Shown here piece after piece: positions 47,495-56,816 of a stretch of 64,000 bases of DNA; position 1 is the first letter of the stretch, and every line of letters begins with the position of its first letter. The translations under genes and the position numbers were made by a program. The stretch covers positions 496,001 to 560,000 of the forward strand of contig MKWL01000001.1 in NCBI GenBank assembly GCA_001899305.1. The letters are read 5' to 3'. Source of the DNA: Thiobacillus sp. 0-1251. Lineage in GTDB: Bacteria > Pseudomonadota > Gammaproteobacteria > Burkholderiales > Thiobacillaceae. Below the pieces are notes generated by a model. That model was not told the origin of the DNA and did not search any database. It was given only the letters and a program-made list of their open reading frames with translations.

Positions 47495-48330
47495 AATGGC
47501 TCCTGGTCGCCATGCTGCTGGCGACCATGCAGGGCTGTGCGCTCACCGCGAGCAATCCACGCGCCCTGCAGTCGATCGACGGCTTCTACCCGTTGGCGGA
47601 CGATGCTCGCGTCTGGGTCGAGCCGGGCTACGAGGCCTACGGTGAACGCGTGTCCGCGGCGCTGCCGGCCGCCATTGCCAAAGTCGAAGCGGCGCATTAC
47701 CTGCCGTTTCTCCATCCGCCACGCGTGTATGTCTGCGGCAGCGAGGATTGCTTCAACCGCTATGTGTATACCCCGCGGCTGTCCGCCGCGGTCATCCCGG
47801 ACAACCGCCTGATCCTGTCGCCGAATTTGAACGGCCGCGAAAGCGCCCGCCTGCCTGGGCTTCTGGCGCACGAACTGGCACACCTTCACCTGGGCCAGCG
47901 CATCGGCCACTACAACAGTACCCTGCCGGTGTGGTTCCACGAGGGTTGGGCTTCGCTGACGGCGGATGGCGGCGGTGCCGAATATGCCACCGACGCACAG
48001 GCGTATGCCGCGATCCGCGCCGGCCGGCGGGTCGATCTTATCGCGCGCGATACCCCCGATCTGCGCCACCGGGCAGGCGCGTTCGGCCTCAATATTTTCG
48101 AGTTCTATCGCGAGTCCATGCTGCTGGTCGGCTGGCTGAAGGCGCAGGACGAGACGCGTTTTCGGCAACTGGCGCTGGCCGTGCAGGCCAATACCGATTT
48201 CGAGATCGCCTTCTGGGACATCTATGGCCAGTCGCCCGCCGCCCGGCTGGCCGGCTTTTACGACGGCGTTCAGGGCAACACCGTATTCAACGATAATGGG
48301 CAAATCCAGGCTGCACCCGCACAACCTTAA
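47491..48330 (+). CDS. Predicted lipoprotein with gluzincin-type metallopeptidase signature
   Basis: This 279-residue protein starts with a lipoprotein signal ([16 protein letters not shown]; Cys16 in the lipobox). The central [12 protein letters not shown] contains HExxH, and WFHEGWAS about 25 residues later supplies the Glu of a gluzincin zinc site, as in M1/M61-like peptidases. A catalytic envelope peptidase is therefore plausible, but no substrate is known. It is coupled to bpt and lies 12 bases before thyA. Confidence 0.75.
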   Translation: MKWLLVAMLLATMQGCALTASNPRALQSIDGFYPLADDARVWVEPGYEAYGERVSAALPAAIAKVEAAHYLPFLHPPRVYVCGSEDCFNRYVYTPRLSAAVIPDNRLILSPNLNGRESARLPGLLAHELAHLHLGQRIGHYNSTLPVWFHEGWASLTADGGGAEYATDAQAYAAIRAGRRVDLIARDTPDLRHRAGAFGLNIFEFYRESMLLVGWLKAQDETRFRQLALAVQANTDFEIAFWDIYGQSPAARLAGFYDGVQGNTVFNDNGQIQAAPAQP

Positions 48331-48342
48331 ATTCACTTCACG

Positions 48343-49137
48343 ATGAAACCCTATCTCGACCTGATGCGCCACGTGCTCGAGCACGGCACGAAAAAAGACG
48401 ACCGCACCGGCACCGGCACCCTCTCGGTGTTCGGCTGGCAGATGCGCTACGACCTCGCCGCAGGCTTCCCGCTCGTCACCACCAAGAAGTGTCACCTGCG
48501 TTCCATCATCCACGAATTGCTGTGGTTCCTGCAGGGCGACACCAACATCAAGTACCTCAAGGAAAACGGCGTCTCGATCTGGGACGAATGGGCCGACGAA
48601 CACGGCAACCTCGGTCCGGTCTACGGCCATCAGTGGCGTTCGTGGCCGAAGCCGGACGGCGGCACGATCGATCAGATCAGCGAAGTGGTGAAGACGCTCA
48701 AGAGCAACCCCGACTCGCGCCGCATCATCGTCTCGGCCTGGAACGTCGCCGACCTCGACAGGATGGCGCTGGCGCCGTGCCACGCCTTCTTCCAGTTCTA
48801 CGTCGCCGACGGCAAGCTCTCGTGCCAGCTGTATCAGCGCAGCGCCGACATCTTCCTCGGCGTGCCGTTCAACATCGCCAGCTATGCGCTCCTGACCATG
48901 ATGATGGCGCAGGTGACGGGGCTGAAACCCGGCGACTTCGTCCACACGCTCGGCGACGCACACCTCTATCTCAATCACCTCGACCAGGCGCGCGAGCAGC
49001 TCTCCCGCGATCCTCGCCCGCTGCCGACGATGACGCTGAATCCGGAGGTGAAAGACATTTTCGCGTTCCGCTTCGAGGACTTCACCCTCAGCGGTTACGA
49101 CCCGCATCCGGCGATCAAGGCGCCGGTGGCGGTGTGA
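48343..49137 (+). CDS. thyA: Thymidylate synthase
   Basis: This 264-residue enzyme, the same length as E. coli ThyA, methylates dUMP with methylene-tetrahydrofolate. Present are [32 protein letters not shown], the nucleophile Cys in [30 protein letters not shown], and the terminal APVAV. folA, which regenerates tetrahydrofolate, follows after a repeat-rich gap of 156 bases. Confidence 0.97.
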   Translation: MKPYLDLMRHVLEHGTKKDDRTGTGTLSVFGWQMRYDLAAGFPLVTTKKCHLRSIIHELLWFLQGDTNIKYLKENGVSIWDEWADEHGNLGPVYGHQWRSWPKPDGGTIDQISEVVKTLKSNPDSRRIIVSAWNVADLDRMALAPCHAFFQFYVADGKLSCQLYQRSADIFLGVPFNIASYALLTMMMAQVTGLKPGDFVHTLGDAHLYLNHLDQAREQLSRDPRPLPTMTLNPEVKDIFAFRFEDFTLSGYDPHPAIKAPVAV

Positions 49138-49140
49138 AGC

Positions 49141-49224
49141 GGTGAGGCGTGAGGCGTGAGGGGCCGCCGGTGGGAGAATTGGCACAATCTTTACCACCGT
49201 TCGCCCTGAGCCTGTCGAAGGGCT
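49141..49224. repeat. Intergenic repeats between thyA and folA
   Basis: Three tandem GTGAGGC-type units (49141-49162) belong to the GGTGAG family. At about 49198-49224 lies a second element with GCCCTGAGCCTGTCGAAGGGC, a small hairpin of a kind widely dispersed in beta- and gammaproteobacterial genomes. Confidence 0.6.
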
Positions 49225-49293
49225 GCCTGACGCAGTCCTTTTGATCAGGCGGGCTTGTCTGGGCAAAGCGCTCCGCATGAATATCGAGAAAAC

Positions 49294-49794
49294 ATGAATC
49301 AACAAGAACCCCGCATCAGCGTCATCGCCGCGCTCGCCCGCAACCGCGTCATCGGCATCGAGAACCGCCTGCCCTGGCGGCTGCCGGAAGACCTCGCCCA
49401 CTTCAAGGCGCTGACCCTCGACCACCCCATCCTGATGGGGCGCAAGACGTTCGAATCGCTCGGCCGTCCGCTGCCCGGGCGGACCAACATCGTCATCACC
49501 CGCAATCCCGACTATCGCAAGGATGGCTGCCTCGTTGCCGATTCCATTCCCGCAGCCATTGCTCTTTGCAAGGGTGTCGACGAGATCTTCTTCATTGGTG
49601 GTGCCGAGCTCTATGCCCAGGCCATCCCGCTGGCCGACCGGCTGTATCTGACCGAAGTGGACATCGAGGCCGAGGGCGACGCGTGGTTCCCCGACTACGA
49701 CCGCAGCGCGTTCAGGGAAGTCGCGCGCGAGTCGCACACAGCTGAGAAGGGCGACGCCCTGCGATTTGATTTCGTGATGTACGAGCGGGGCTGA
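49294..49794 (+). CDS. folA: Dihydrofolate reductase
   Basis: This 166-residue enzyme, from ATG 49294 (MNQQEPRISV), reduces dihydrofolate with NADPH. IAALARNRVIGIENRLPWRLPEDLAHFK contains the Met20-loop equivalent and the catalytic acid, GRKTFESLGRPLPGRTNIVITR binds NADPH, and IFFIGGAELYAQAIPLADRLYLTEV follows. The frame is open to 49255, but the extension is not family-like. It is paired with thyA, as in many bacteria. Confidence 0.96.
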   Translation: MNQQEPRISVIAALARNRVIGIENRLPWRLPEDLAHFKALTLDHPILMGRKTFESLGRPLPGRTNIVITRNPDYRKDGCLVADSIPAAIALCKGVDEIFFIGGAELYAQAIPLADRLYLTEVDIEAEGDAWFPDYDRSAFREVARESHTAEKGDALRFDFVMYERG

Positions 49795-49875
49795 GCGGAA
49801 GCGGCGTGCTCTCCTGACTGCCGTCGCCCAGCCTCACCCGATGATTGTTTGCGTCAACGGAAAGGGAGAAAAAGC

Positions 49876-50118
49876 ATGTCCGATCTTAGTCCGCTCGAAG
49901 AATACTTTCCGCGCCTGGTCCACGAGATTGTGGCGTTCTGGGGATCGCCCACCTGTTTCGATCAGCTGCAAGCCTTGCTGGTGGACAGCCGCGGCGGCCG
50001 CCAGGGATTTCCGGCGGACGTTTATTCCGACCTGTCCCTGCTGCTGACGCTGGTTCCCCGGCCCAAAGGTCCGTACGACATCTGGAATGATGCACTGGAT
50101 GCGGATAAAACCGGTTGA
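49876..50118 (+). CDS. Small hypothetical protein
   Basis: This 80-residue protein begins MSDLSPLEEYFPRL, with a good ribosome-binding site (AAAGGGAG, 6-13 bases upstream). It is acidic, has no membrane segment, and contains a segment around WGSPTCFDQLQALLVDSRG. I do not recognise a family; the clear ribosome-binding site and codon usage suggest a real gene. It precedes the PhnA-like gene by 90 bases. Confidence 0.65.
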   Translation: MSDLSPLEEYFPRLVHEIVAFWGSPTCFDQLQALLVDSRGGRQGFPADVYSDLSLLLTLVPRPKGPYDIWNDALDADKTG

Positions 50119-50208
50119 AACCGGGTTGTTCGGGTTTGATTTTGAGTTGTTAAAGGAAAACAGAATGGATGTAAAAAATAGCAACGCAACCGCGCAGCGA
50201 GGCATGGC

Positions 50209-50547
50209 ATGAGCGGTTTTCCCAAGTGTCCCCAGTGTGGTTCCGAATTCACCTATGAAGATGGTGCGATGTACGTCTGTCCGGAATGCGCGCACGAATG
50301 GTCGAAGGATGCGGCTGCTGCCACGGATGAGGTGCGCGTCATCCGCGATTCCAACGGCAATGTGCTGGCGGATGGCGACACGGTGACGGTGATCAAGGAC
50401 CTGAAGGTCAAGGGCTCGTCGCTGGTCGTCAAGGTGGGGACCAAGGTGAAGAACATCCGCCTGGTCGAGGGCGATCACGACATCGACTGCAGGATCGATG
50501 GCATCGGCCAGATGGGCTTGAAGTCGGAATTCGTGAAGAAGGTGTAG
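50209..50547 (+). CDS. PhnA/YjdM-like zinc-ribbon protein
   Basis: This 112-residue protein has an N-terminal zinc ribbon ([13 protein letters not shown] and CPECAHEW) and a C-terminal SH3-like domain ([21 protein letters not shown] ... KNIRL). This matches the PhnA/YjdM family; the name alkylphosphonate-uptake protein is historical and the function unclear. A strong terminator follows at 50579-50601. Confidence 0.92.
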   Translation: MSGFPKCPQCGSEFTYEDGAMYVCPECAHEWSKDAAAATDEVRVIRDSNGNVLADGDTVTVIKDLKVKGSSLVVKVGTKVKNIRLVEGDHDIDCRIDGIGQMGLKSEFVKKV

Positions 50548-50578
50548 GACACCGGATTCCGTCCGGCATCTACGATTG

Positions 50579-50601
50579 AACGGGGCCACGGCCCCGTTTT
50601 T
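50579..50601 (+). terminator. Intrinsic terminator after the PhnA-like gene
   Basis: AACGGGGCC and GGCCCCGTT form a 9-bp stem with a two-base loop, followed by TTT on the plus strand (50579-50601). Confidence 0.8.
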
Positions 50602-50669
50602 CCTGGCCTTCCACGTGCGCCGGCATTTTATCCAGCATGCCTGCAATCCGGTCCGGCATGCGTCGTGAT

Positions 50670-50981
50670 CTAGCGCTCCATGCGCTCGACCAGCCTTTCG
50701 AGTTGCTGTGCGATCGTGTCCCATACCACCATGGGGCCGGTCTTTTCGAATTCGGCCTCGGACCATTGATCGGGGGGCTTCACCTTGTATTCATCGATGC
50801 GCCCTGCCAGTTTGTCGCGTTCCGCCTTTGCGCTTGCCAGTTGTTCCACGGCATCGCTGCTGCCTGATTTGGCAATGCCGCTTTGGGCGCGTTCGAGCAG
50901 GGTATCCACATGTTTCAGGCGCATTTCGTGTTCAAGGATATGCTGCTGGATCAGATGATTCATTTTGGGGGTTTCAGTCAT
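50670..50981 (-). CDS. Small helical hypothetical protein
   Basis: This 103-residue protein, from ATG 50981, is predicted to be mostly coiled-coil: LIQQHILEHEMRLKHVDTLL, then QLASAKAERDKLAGRIDEY, and a C-terminal DTIAQQLERLVERME. AGGAG lies 7 bases before this ATG, whereas the ATG two codons earlier directly adjoins the AGGAGA. No family recognised. It is convergent with the PhnA-like gene. Confidence 0.65.
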   Translation of the reverse strand: MTETPKMNHLIQQHILEHEMRLKHVDTLLERAQSGIAKSGSSDAVEQLASAKAERDKLAGRIDEYKVKPPDQWSEAEFEKTGPMVVWDTIAQQLERLVERMER

Positions 50982-51113
50982 GCCCATTCTCCTGCATTAG
51001 AAGTATCTGTCTCGATGATCTAAACGTAGTCATCAAATCGCCCGGCGACAACCTGAGTCACTGGATTTAGGGCAACGTGGGCAGGGAAAAGCAGGTGGGC
51101 GGGCCGAAATGAA

Positions 51114-51135
51114 AAACGGAGCCTCGGCTCCGTTT
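51114..51135 (-). terminator. Intrinsic terminator of the hrcA-hemH operon
   Basis: AAACGGAGCC and GGCTCCGTTT form a 9-10 bp stem (51114-51123 with 51126-51135). It lies 25 bases past the hemH stop on the minus strand. Confidence 0.75.
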
Positions 51136-51159
51136 CCCGTTATGCGGCAGGACAGGACT

Positions 51160-52263
51160 TCAAGTGCGTGCGCCCATGGCCAGTGCGCGGTTCTTGCTGG
51201 TGAGGCGGGCTTGCTCGTCGGTATCGCGGTCGAAGCCGTCGCCGACCCAGCCCCCAAGGTTTTCCAGCGCGATGCGCCCGAGCGCATCGATCCATTGCGG
51301 GTGCTCGTTGAGCGCGGGGATGTAGTGGAATTCCTTGCCACCGGCCGCGAGGAAGGTGGCGCGGCCTTCCATTGCCAGTTCTTCCAGCGTTTCCAGGCAG
51401 TCGGCGGTGAAGCCCGGTGCGACCACGTCGACGCGGCCGGTGCCGGCGCGGCCGAGCTCGTCCAGCGTCCTGTCGGTGTAGGGCTGGATCCATTCGGCGC
51501 GGCCGAAGCGCGACTGGAAGGTGAGGCGATATTGCTTCGGTTCGAGCCCGAGCGCTTCGGCCAGCAGGCGGCCGGTCTTCTGGCATTCGCAGTGGTAGGG
51601 ATCGCCCTTGTCCAGGGTGTAGCGCGGCACGCCGTGGAAGCTCATCAGCAGCAGGTCGGGACGGCCATGCATCTGCCAGTAGTCGCGGATGTTGGTCGCA
51701 AGGGCGTGGATGTAGCCGGGGTGGTCGTGATAGTGCTTGAGCGTGCGCAGGGCCGGCTGGGTACGCGTCTTCTGCAGCCAGGCGAACGCGGCGTCGAAGG
51801 CGGTGGCGGTGCTGGAGGCGGCGTATTGCGGATAGGCCGGCAGGATCAGGATGCGGTCGCAGCCGGCGGCCTTCATCTTCGCCAGGGTGTCGGGAATTGA
51901 CGGATTGCCGTAGCGCATCGCGTAGTCGACCGTGAAGGGGGTGGCGATGCGCTCGCCCAGCCAGCCTTTCAGCAGCTTGGCCTGCTTCTCGGTGTGGACC
52001 TTCAGCGGCGAGCCGTCGGGGGTCCAGATCGCGGCGTATTTCGCGGCCGATTTTTTCGGCCGGGTGTTGAGGATGATGCCGTTGAGGATCAGCCACCACA
52101 CGGCGCGCGGGATTTCCACCACGCGCGGATCGGACAGGAATTCCTTGAGGTAGGGGCGCAGCGCCTGGGGCGTCGGCGCCCCGGGGGTGCCGAGGTTGAC
52201 CAGTAGGATGCCGGTGCGGGTTTGCTGGCCGTGGGTGTGCTCAGGCTCTTTCAGGTAATTCAT
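51160..52263 (-). CDS. hemH: Ferrochelatase
   Basis: This 367-residue enzyme inserts Fe2+ into protoporphyrin IX, the last step of haem synthesis. [23 protein letters not shown] opens the protein. [23 protein letters not shown] carries the active-site His, and [15 protein letters not shown] and the late Glu-rich [14 protein letters not shown] follow. The start ATG 52263 overlaps the hrcA stop by one base (TGATG). A longer frame to 52413 overlaps hrcA and is not used. Confidence 0.96.
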   Translation of the reverse strand: MNYLKEPEHTHGQQTRTGILLVNLGTPGAPTPQALRPYLKEFLSDPRVVEIPRAVWWLILNGIILNTRPKKSAAKYAAIWTPDGSPLKVHTEKQAKLLKGWLGERIATPFTVDYAMRYGNPSIPDTLAKMKAAGCDRILILPAYPQYAASSTATAFDAAFAWLQKTRTQPALRTLKHYHDHPGYIHALATNIRDYWQMHGRPDLLLMSFHGVPRYTLDKGDPYHCECQKTGRLLAEALGLEPKQYRLTFQSRFGRAEWIQPYTDRTLDELGRAGTGRVDVVAPGFTADCLETLEELAMEGRATFLAAGGKEFHYIPALNEHPQWIDALGRIALENLGGWVGDGFDRDTDEQARLTSKNRALAMGART

Positions 52264-53279
52264 CAATGATGCGACAGCGCGCTGGACAGGAGTTTGGCAG
52301 TGACGTCGACGATCGGCACCACGCGCTCGTAGGCCATGCGGGTGGGGCCGACGACGCCGAGCGTGCCGACCACCTGGCCGTCGACCGAATAGGGCGCCGT
52401 GACCAGGCTGCATTCGTCGAGCGGCAGCATCTCGGATTCGCCGCCGATGAAAATCTGCACGCCGGCGGCGGTGCGCGACTGGTCGAGCAGTTGCAGCAAG
52501 CCGGTTTTCTTCTCGAAGGCGTCGAACAGGCGGCGCAGGCTCCCCATGTTGCTGGAAAGATCCTGCACGTCGAGCAGCTTGCGGCTGCCGGACACCACCA
52601 CGTTGTCCTGGCTGGCGTCGAGTGCCTGGCTGCCGGCATCCACGGCCGCCGCCATCAGGCGGGTGATGTCGTCGCGCATGCGGCCGAGCTCGTCGCGCAG
52701 CTTATTGCGCACTTGTTCGAAGCTGTGGCCGGCGAAATTCTGGTTGAAGTAGTTGGCCGCCTCGGTCAGCGCGGCGGCGCTATAGGGTTGCTCGGTGACG
52801 ATGACGCGGTTTTCGACCTCGCCTTCCATGGTGACGATGATGAGCAGGATGCGTTTGTCCGACAGGCTGAGAAATTCGATCTGACGGAAGGCCGGGCTGC
52901 GGCGCGGCGTCATCACCAGCCCGGCAAACCGGCTGAGATCGGACAGCAGGGTAGATGCCGCGGTCATCAGCCGCTGCGGGTCGGACGCCGTCAGGCTGTG
53001 CTCGAGCTGGTTGACCTCGACTTGCGCCAGGGGGCGCACGGTCAGCAGGGTATCGACGAAGAAGCGGTAGCCGCGCGGCGTCGGGATGCGTCCGGCCGAG
53101 GTGTGCGGGCTGGTGACGAAGCCCATCTCCTCGAGGTCGGCCATGATGTTGCGGATGCTGGCGGGCGACAGGTCCAGCCCGGCATGTTTCGACAGGGTGC
53201 GCGAGCCGACGGGTTCCCCTTCGCTGATATAGCGTTCCACCAGGGTTTTCAGCAGGATGCGGGCGCGGTCGTTGAGCAT
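52263..53279 (-). CDS. hrcA: Heat-inducible transcription repressor HrcA
   Basis: This 338-residue repressor binds CIRCE elements upstream of groE/dnaK-type genes. An N-terminal winged helix ([52 protein letters not shown]) is followed by the HrcA dimerisation domain and a C-terminal GAF-like region. No CIRCE inverted repeat was seen in its own upstream region. The ATG is 6 bases from a TATAAT, so the mRNA may be leaderless. It is paired with hemH. Confidence 0.96.
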   Translation of the reverse strand: MLNDRARILLKTLVERYISEGEPVGSRTLSKHAGLDLSPASIRNIMADLEEMGFVTSPHTSAGRIPTPRGYRFFVDTLLTVRPLAQVEVNQLEHSLTASDPQRLMTAASTLLSDLSRFAGLVMTPRRSPAFRQIEFLSLSDKRILLIIVTMEGEVENRVIVTEQPYSAAALTEAANYFNQNFAGHSFEQVRNKLRDELGRMRDDITRLMAAAVDAGSQALDASQDNVVVSGSRKLLDVQDLSSNMGSLRRLFDAFEKKTGLLQLLDQSRTAAGVQIFIGGESEMLPLDECSLVTAPYSVDGQVVGTLGVVGPTRMAYERVVPIVDVTAKLLSSALSHH

Positions 53280-53284
53280 GGGTT

Positions 53285-53379
53285 GATTATATAGGGGTGA
53301 GTGGTGAGTGGCGCGGGTGGAGCTTTTGATCCTCCGCTCACGGCTGACTGCTTGCCGCTCACCATCCCCCTATATAATC
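53285..53379. promoter_or_regulatory. Mirror-image divergent promoters of hrcA and nadK
   Basis: GATTATATAGGGG (53285-53297) and its exact reverse complement (53367-53379) flank a 69-bp repeat-rich core. Each arm holds TATAAT reading outward: 53291-53286 toward hrcA and 53373-53378 toward nadK. The start codons are 6 and 8 bases after these boxes, with no Shine-Dalgarno. The core contains GTGAGTGG/CTCACC units of the GGTGAG family. A weak -35-like TTGCCG lies 15 bases before the nadK box. Confidence 0.6.
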
Positions 53380-53386
53380 GCCCCTC

Positions 53387-54259
53387 ATGCAAATCCCTTT
53401 CCACACTGTCGGCCTGGTCGGCAAATACGACAATCAGGGCATGGAGGCCTCGGTTCGAGCGCTGGCGGAATTCCTTCAGGCGCGTGGGCACAAGGCCCTG
53501 CTGGCCTGCCAGACGGCCGAACATTTCGGGATCGCGGACTTCCCCACGCGCAATCTGCACGACCTGGCGACCGAAAGCGACGTCGTGGTGGTGCTGGGCG
53601 GCGACGGCACCATGCTGTCGATTGCGCGCGAACTGGCGCCGAACGGCGCGCCGCTGATCGGCGTCAACCAGGGGCGGCTGGGCTTTCTCACCGACATCAC
53701 GGTCGACCACATGTTCGATGCCATCGCCGAGATTCTCAGCGGCCAGTACGTGGCGGAAGAACGCATCCTGCTCAACGGGCAGGTTCGCCGGGGAGGTGAA
53801 CTTGTGTTCGAGGCCACGGCGTTCAACGACGTCGTGGTGGGCAAAGGCGGCTCGGGTCGCCTGATCGATCTGGAAATCGCCATCAACAGCGAGTTCGTCT
53901 ACAGCCAGCGGGCCGACGGCCTGGTGGTCACCAGCCCGACCGGCACCACTGCGTATGCGCTGTCGGCCGGCGGTCCCATTGTGCATCCGACGCTCGAAGC
54001 CGTGGCGTTGGTACCGATCTGCCCGCATACCCTGTCGGCGCGTCCGATCGTGGTCAGCAGCCATTCGCGCATCGAACTGACGCTCACCTATGCCGACGAC
54101 GCGCGCGTCCACTTCGACGGCCAGCATCATTTCGACCTCAGAAGCGGCGATCATGTGTGGATCACCCGCGCCAGCCGCCCGGTCACCCTGCTGCATCCGC
54201 ATTCCTACAGCTACTACGACACCCTGCGGCAGAAGCTGCACTGGGGCAAGAAACTCTAG
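53387..54259 (+). CDS. nadK: NAD kinase
   Basis: This 290-residue enzyme phosphorylates NAD+ to NADP+. GLVGKYDNQGMEASVRALAEFL opens it, VVVLGGDGTML contains the GGDG motif, INQGRLGFLTDI follows, and the catalytic C-terminal region has DGLVVTSPTGTTAYALSAGGPI. The start ATG 53387 lacks a ribosome-binding site. The stop lies at the edge of a 140-bp palindromic element. Confidence 0.96.
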   Translation: MQIPFHTVGLVGKYDNQGMEASVRALAEFLQARGHKALLACQTAEHFGIADFPTRNLHDLATESDVVVVLGGDGTMLSIARELAPNGAPLIGVNQGRLGFLTDITVDHMFDAIAEILSGQYVAEERILLNGQVRRGGELVFEATAFNDVVVGKGGSGRLIDLEIAINSEFVYSQRADGLVVTSPTGTTAYALSAGGPIVHPTLEAVALVPICPHTLSARPIVVSSHSRIELTLTYADDARVHFDGQHHFDLRSGDHVWITRASRPVTLLHPHSYSYYDTLRQKLHWGKKL

Positions 54260-54398
54260 ACTTGTGAATAAACCTACTGCGCTTGCCATCTCGGGGTTGG
54301 GCGGTGCTCGCAATCCTCATGTACTTTGAGTACATTCCGGTTGCTGTGCGCCGGCCGCCCCCGACCTGGCTGCGCTCGCGACGGTTTCTTCACAAGTC
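54259..54398. repeat. 140-bp imperfect palindromic element between nadK and recN
   Basis: The ends GACTTGTGAATAAACC (54259-54274) and GGTTTCTTCACAAGTC (54383-54398) are inverted repeats with one mismatch. Pairing continues inward through TCGGGG/CCCCGA and GCAATCC/CCGGTTGC-like blocks to a central TGTACTTTGAGTACA. It has no coding capacity. The length and terminal repeats resemble a MITE or a large REP-like element. Confidence 0.75.
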
Positions 54399-54414
54399 CT
54401 GACCGCACATTTCT

Positions 54415-56070
54415 ATGCTGTCGCATCTGTCCATCCGCAATTACCTGCTGGTCGAATCGGTCGAGCTCGACTTCGCGCCGGGGCTGACCGTGCTCACCGG
54501 CGAGACCGGCGCCGGCAAGTCCATCCTCGTCGACGCGCTGGCGCTGGCGCTGGGCGACCGCGCCGAAGGCGGTGTGGTGCGCAGCGGTGCGCCGCGTGCC
54601 GAAATTTCCGCCGAATTCGCGATTGACGGCCTGCCCGCACTGGCAGCCTGGCTCGACGAAGCCGGCTTCACATCGGATGATGGCACGCTGATCCTGCGCC
54701 GCGTCATCGAGGCCGGCGGGCGTTCGCGCGCGTTCATCAACGGCAGCGCGGCGCCGCTGTCGCAGTTGAAGGACGCGGCCGAATATTTACTCGACATCCA
54801 CGGTCAGCATGCACACCATGCCCTGCTGCGCCCACAGGCCCAGCGCGAGGTGCTCGACGCCTATGCCGGTGCGCAGTTGCTGGCAGCCGCGGTGAACGCG
54901 GCCTGGCACGCCTGGCAGGCCGCACGCCAGCGGCGCCAGGATGCCGAAACCCACAGCCAGGCGCGGCAGATCGAGCGCGAAGGCCTGACGCTGGCAGTAG
55001 AGGAACTGCGTGCGCTGGGCGACGATCTGGCGCGTTGGGACGAGATCCAGGCCGAGCATGCGCGGCTTGCCCACGTCACCACGCTGATCGAAGGCGGCCA
55101 TGCGCTGATCCAGGGACTCGACGAGGGCGACGCGGCGCTGTCGAGCCGTCTCGGTGAGATGTGCGCGCAGCTCGAAGCGATGCAGGCGGTGGACGGCAGT
55201 CTGGGCGAGGTCGCCACGCTGCTGAATTCGGCCAGCGCCAACCTGGCCGAGGCCGTGCATGCGCTGCGCCGCTATGCCGATCACCTGAATCTCGATCCCG
55301 ATCGGCTCGCCGAACTCGATCGTGTGCTCGGCGACATGCATCGCCTGGCGCGCAAGCATCGCGTGCAGCCGGAGGCACTGGCTGGTCTGCTCGATCGGTT
55401 TCAGGCCCGACTGGACGAACTGGCTGCCAGCGACGACCTCGATGCGTTGCAGGCCGCCGAGAATGCCGTCCGGGCGCATTATGAAAGCGAAGCGAAACGC
55501 CTCGGTGCGCAGCGCCGCAAGGCGGCCACTGCATTGTCCAAGCAGGTCACGGCGGCGATGCACGAACTCGCGCTCGCCGGTGGACATCTCGACATCGAGC
55601 TGCAAGCTGTGAGCGAACCGCGTGCACACGGGCTGGAGGACGTGAGTTTTCTCGTCGCCAGCCATCCCGGCCTGCCGTCGGGGCCACTCGGCAAGGTGGC
55701 CTCGGGCGGCGAATTGTCGCGCGTCAGTCTGGCGATCCAGACCGCGTTGTCGGGCGTGGCAGGCGTGCCGACGCTGATCTTCGACGAGGTCGACGTCGGC
55801 ATCGGCGGCAGCGTGGCCGAAGCGGTGGGCCGACGGCTGGCGAAGCTGGGCGAGACCCGCCAGGTGCTGGTCATCACCCACTTGCCGCAGGTGGCGGCGC
55901 GTGGCACGCAGCATCTGCGAGTGGCCAAGCAGGCAAACGGCCGTTTCGTCTCGTCCAATATCGCCGTCCTCGATGCGGATGCACGGGTGGAGGAGATCGC
56001 GCGCATGCTGGGCGGACTCAAGATCACCGCCACCACCCGGCAGCATGCCGCGGAGATGCTCGCCGGGTGA
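54415..56070 (+). CDS. recN: DNA repair protein RecN
   Basis: This 551-residue SMC-like ATPase acts in double-strand break repair. The N-terminal Walker A GETGAGKSILVDALALALGDR, a central coiled coil with SRAFINGSAAPLSQLKD and DIHGQHAHHALL before it, and the C-terminal signature LGKVASGGELSRVSLAIQ with Walker B TLIFDEVDVGIGG are all present. The stop overlaps the next gene (GTGA at 56067-56070). Confidence 0.96.
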   Translation: MLSHLSIRNYLLVESVELDFAPGLTVLTGETGAGKSILVDALALALGDRAEGGVVRSGAPRAEISAEFAIDGLPALAAWLDEAGFTSDDGTLILRRVIEAGGRSRAFINGSAAPLSQLKDAAEYLLDIHGQHAHHALLRPQAQREVLDAYAGAQLLAAAVNAAWHAWQAARQRRQDAETHSQARQIEREGLTLAVEELRALGDDLARWDEIQAEHARLAHVTTLIEGGHALIQGLDEGDAALSSRLGEMCAQLEAMQAVDGSLGEVATLLNSASANLAEAVHALRRYADHLNLDPDRLAELDRVLGDMHRLARKHRVQPEALAGLLDRFQARLDELAASDDLDALQAAENAVRAHYESEAKRLGAQRRKAATALSKQVTAAMHELALAGGHLDIELQAVSEPRAHGLEDVSFLVASHPGLPSGPLGKVASGGELSRVSLAIQTALSGVAGVPTLIFDEVDVGIGGSVAEAVGRRLAKLGETRQVLVITHLPQVAARGTQHLRVAKQANGRFVSSNIAVLDADARVEEIARMLGGLKITATTRQHAAEMLAG

Positions 56071-56579
56071 GACGCGGGTTGGCGTTGTTCCTGCTGTGTC
56101 TGGCCTGGGTGAGTGCCCCATCTGCGCAAGCCGAGACGATGCACGGTGTCGTCATCGTGGTCGTCGACGGCGATACCGTCCTGTTCAAACCCGATCACGC
56201 CCATACGTCCGGGCGCACCTTCCTGAAAGTCCGCCTGGCCGGCATCGATGCGCCCGAAACGGATCAACCCTACGGCGATGCAGCCACGCGCGCACTGGCG
56301 GCGCGCGTGCTGAATCGGCGGGTGGCGGTGACCTCGGTCGCGACCGATGTCTATGGCCGCACGATCGCTCACATTCAGGTGGCGGGACACGAGGTCGGAA
56401 CGGAACTGGTGCAATCCGGTTTCGCCTGGGCCGCCGCGCGTTCCCGACACACTGCAAAACTGGCGGTGGCGCAGCGCCAGGCGCGCCTGGACCAACGCGG
56501 ACTCTGGCAGGGTGCGGCGCCCGTGCCGCCATGGGAGTGGCGGCGAACGCATCCCAAAGGGGAGCGCAACCGCTTCTAG
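56067..56579 (+). CDS. Secreted thermonuclease-like protein (SNase domain)
   Basis: This 170-residue protein starts with a GTG that overlaps the recN stop. It has a signal peptide (ALFLLCLAWVSAPSAQA) and one staphylococcal-nuclease domain: VVDGDTVLF, VRLAGIDAPETDQPYG with the metal-binding Asp and catalytic Arg/Glu region, and DVYGRTIAHIQVAG. It is probably a periplasmic or secreted Ca2+-dependent nuclease. The tail is basic. Confidence 0.88.
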   Translation: MRRGLALFLLCLAWVSAPSAQAETMHGVVIVVVDGDTVLFKPDHAHTSGRTFLKVRLAGIDAPETDQPYGDAATRALAARVLNRRVAVTSVATDVYGRTIAHIQVAGHEVGTELVQSGFAWAAARSRHTAKLAVAQRQARLDQRGLWQGAAPVPPWEWRRTHPKGERNRF

Positions 56580-56747
56580 ACGGGGTGCGCCATGCCGGCT
56601 GTCGCGGAAACTACAGGCGAATTTCCACGTGGATTTTGTCCAGATCGAACATACAGTTTAGAAGCATATTAGAGAATAACGTTATAACTGCTTGTCATAA
56701 AAGGATTTTTTAGAACCCAATCGGTCGTCAGGCCACCTGTACGGTTT

Positions 56748-56753
56748 TATAAT
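56748..56753 (+). promoter_or_regulatory. Putative -10 element of the cytochrome c pair
   Basis: TATAAT stands about 64 bases before the first cytochrome start, preceded by a T-run. GAGGAAG just before the ATG is the ribosome-binding site. No matching -35 is evident, and the rest of 56580-56816 shows no gene. Confidence 0.4.
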
Positions 56754-56816
56754 CGAGCGCAAGCCCTGCGTCAGACGGGGACCACAACGACAACTCAACC
56801 AGAGAGAGCGAGGAAG

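Noticed and set aside
53280-53386. CIRCE operator before hrcA.
   Set aside because: The inverted repeat there (GATTATATAGGGG) does not match the TTAGCACTC-N9-GAGTGCTAA consensus.
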